Origin: Phoronis australis | Taxonomy: Eukaryota > Phoronida > Phoronidae | Direction of reading: 5' to 3' | Assembly: GCA_002633005.1 (NCBI GenBank) | Contig: NMRA01000237.1 | Location: 310,769-374,768, forward strand | Length of the DNA stretch: 64,000 nucleotides | Part shown: positions 63,216-64,000 of the stretch, piece by piece | Layout: every line of letters starts with the position of its first letter | Numbering within the stretch: the stretch's first letter is position 1 | Notes under the pieces: generated by a model | The model's database searches: none | Seen by the model: only the letters and a program-made list of their open reading frames with translations | What the model was told of the DNA's origin: nothing | Program-made: the position numbers and the translations under genes

Positions 63216-63970
63216 AGATTGTGCAATTCCTGTCCCGCGTTGAGTTGGCCATGCCAAGGCTTTTTTCTACTAAAATACAACTAAGAGCATGTTAATATGT
63301 GTAACATTTTCTTTAGATGTATAAAGTGTAAATTTGTAACCTTAGCACATTGTAGTTTAGCAAAATTGAGAAACTTTGTAGTGAAGTGCTGTAGTTTTCA
63401 TGGGAATATACCAAAATTTTTAACATGATATATTTTGAAGAACAAAATTGAGTTTGGTGCTAGCCCAGGAAAGAAATGTTGATTTTGTCACCAGATGGCA
63501 CTTGAAGCATTATTAATATTTTCTTCTATGCAATTTGATATTTTTCAGAAAAGAAGTCAATTTAATGAACTTGTTAATGTTGCGTATAGGAGTTTGTAAT
63601 ACCTGCTAGACTAAGAAGCTTGATCTAGCTTTTTATTTATTTTCTTAGCTCATTGTTTACTGATCTTTAACATGTTAACAACCCTATCCTGCTTGTGTAA
63701 CTGGGGATGTTATTTTACAGATTATGAAAAATGTACTTTTTATTGTATTTAATAAGGGCATGATTTTGTTTTAGCAGTTAAAAGCAATAATTGTATTAAT
63801 GCCTTTTTAATGGAGCATGCACCATTTTGAAAGTGTGACTGCTTGTTTTTTGTAAATGTTTAACAATACACGATATAATGTATGTGACTAACGCATTTTG
63901 TAACTTGTTAACCTGAATTGTTAGTGTTTGTTAGTGCGTAGTGCATTAATAAATGTACTGTCATGATTGG
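63211..63970 (+). other. Probable last exon: immediate stop and 3' UTR
   Basis: The acceptor ttattttcag at 63210 would join exon 61888 in phase 1, giving GAT then TAG at 63213-63215, so the protein would end LSLKD. The rest is AT-rich and non-coding, with AATAAA at 63948-63953. An acceptor at 63316 would give a stop two codons in instead. Inferred, not proven. Confidence 0.4.
63948..63953 (+). terminator. Candidate poly(A) signal at the gene end
   Basis: AATAAA followed by GT-rich sequence, about 730 bp after the inferred stop. Confidence 0.45.
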
Positions 63971-64000
63971 CCATTCTCTTTTGTGAACAACTAAATGTAG

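Noticed and set aside
1-64000. CRISPR arrays, bacterial operons, riboswitches or viral genes
   Set aside because: The interrupted gene structure, splice signals and repeat types are those of an animal nuclear genome, and nothing of these kinds was seen.

Overview
This window is animal nuclear DNA from an invertebrate: AT-rich, full of GT-AG introns of about 200-2,800 bp, with one giant muscle-type gene structure running left to right on the + strand across the whole 64 kb. I found no credible gene on the - strand. The protein belongs to the titin/twitchin/projectin/MLCK family of giant intracellular Ig/fibronectin-III (Fn3) proteins. The 5' end lies left of the window. The species cannot be named from the sequence. 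Unmerged near-identical copies at three single-N gaps suggest a highly heterozygous animal, as is common in marine invertebrates.

Layout. (1) 133-21874: almost three copies of a 10-domain super-repeat, order Ig-Fn3-Fn3-Fn3-Ig-Ig-Fn3-Fn3-Ig-Ig, mostly one domain per exon with phase-1 boundaries. Copies begin at 133, 7824 and 15052. The third breaks pattern after its eighth domain, where an extra Fn3 (22339) and a two-Ig exon (23600) follow. (2) 24696-33342: an uninterrupted run of 14 Fn3 domains, several packed two or three per exon. (3) 33583-33815: an exon that runs in frame into a stop codon, with poly(A) signals about 300 bp later. It marks either a kinase-less short isoform or a gene boundary. 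(4) 35169-38031: Fn3-Ig-Ig-Fn3, the module that precedes the kinase in titin and twitchin. (5) 38307-41388: a Ser/Thr kinase domain with all catalytic residues present. (6) 44146-44990: a post-kinase segment closely matching the calmodulin-binding/autoinhibitory helix of myosin light chain kinase (MLCK). (7) 45531-61931: six C-terminal Ig domains with short basic and Ser-rich linkers carrying RRxS-type sites, like a titin M-line tail. A likely 3' UTR ends near 63970.

The assembled protein would be a sarcomeric or cytoskeletal scaffold and spring: the super-repeats would lie along thick filaments, and the kinase with its MLCK-like calmodulin switch would sit near the C-terminus, followed by phosphorylatable Ig linkers. 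The most notable observations are a pair of equal-length, phase-locked, mutually exclusive exons (47679 and 48679) encoding alternative first halves of one Ig domain; the MLCK-type calmodulin-binding element inside a titin-like gene; the in-frame terminal exon between the Fn3 run and the kinase; and a Ser-rich open block at 54381 with a near-consensus Kozak start that could be an alternative first exon.

The introns also hold two small inverted-repeat (MITE/foldback-like) families, one tRNA-derived SINE-like element, an 11-bp minisatellite and several microsatellites. Three direct duplications (603, 524 and 746 bp), each separated by a single N, are most simply unmerged allelic contig ends and should not be counted as extra exons without checking.
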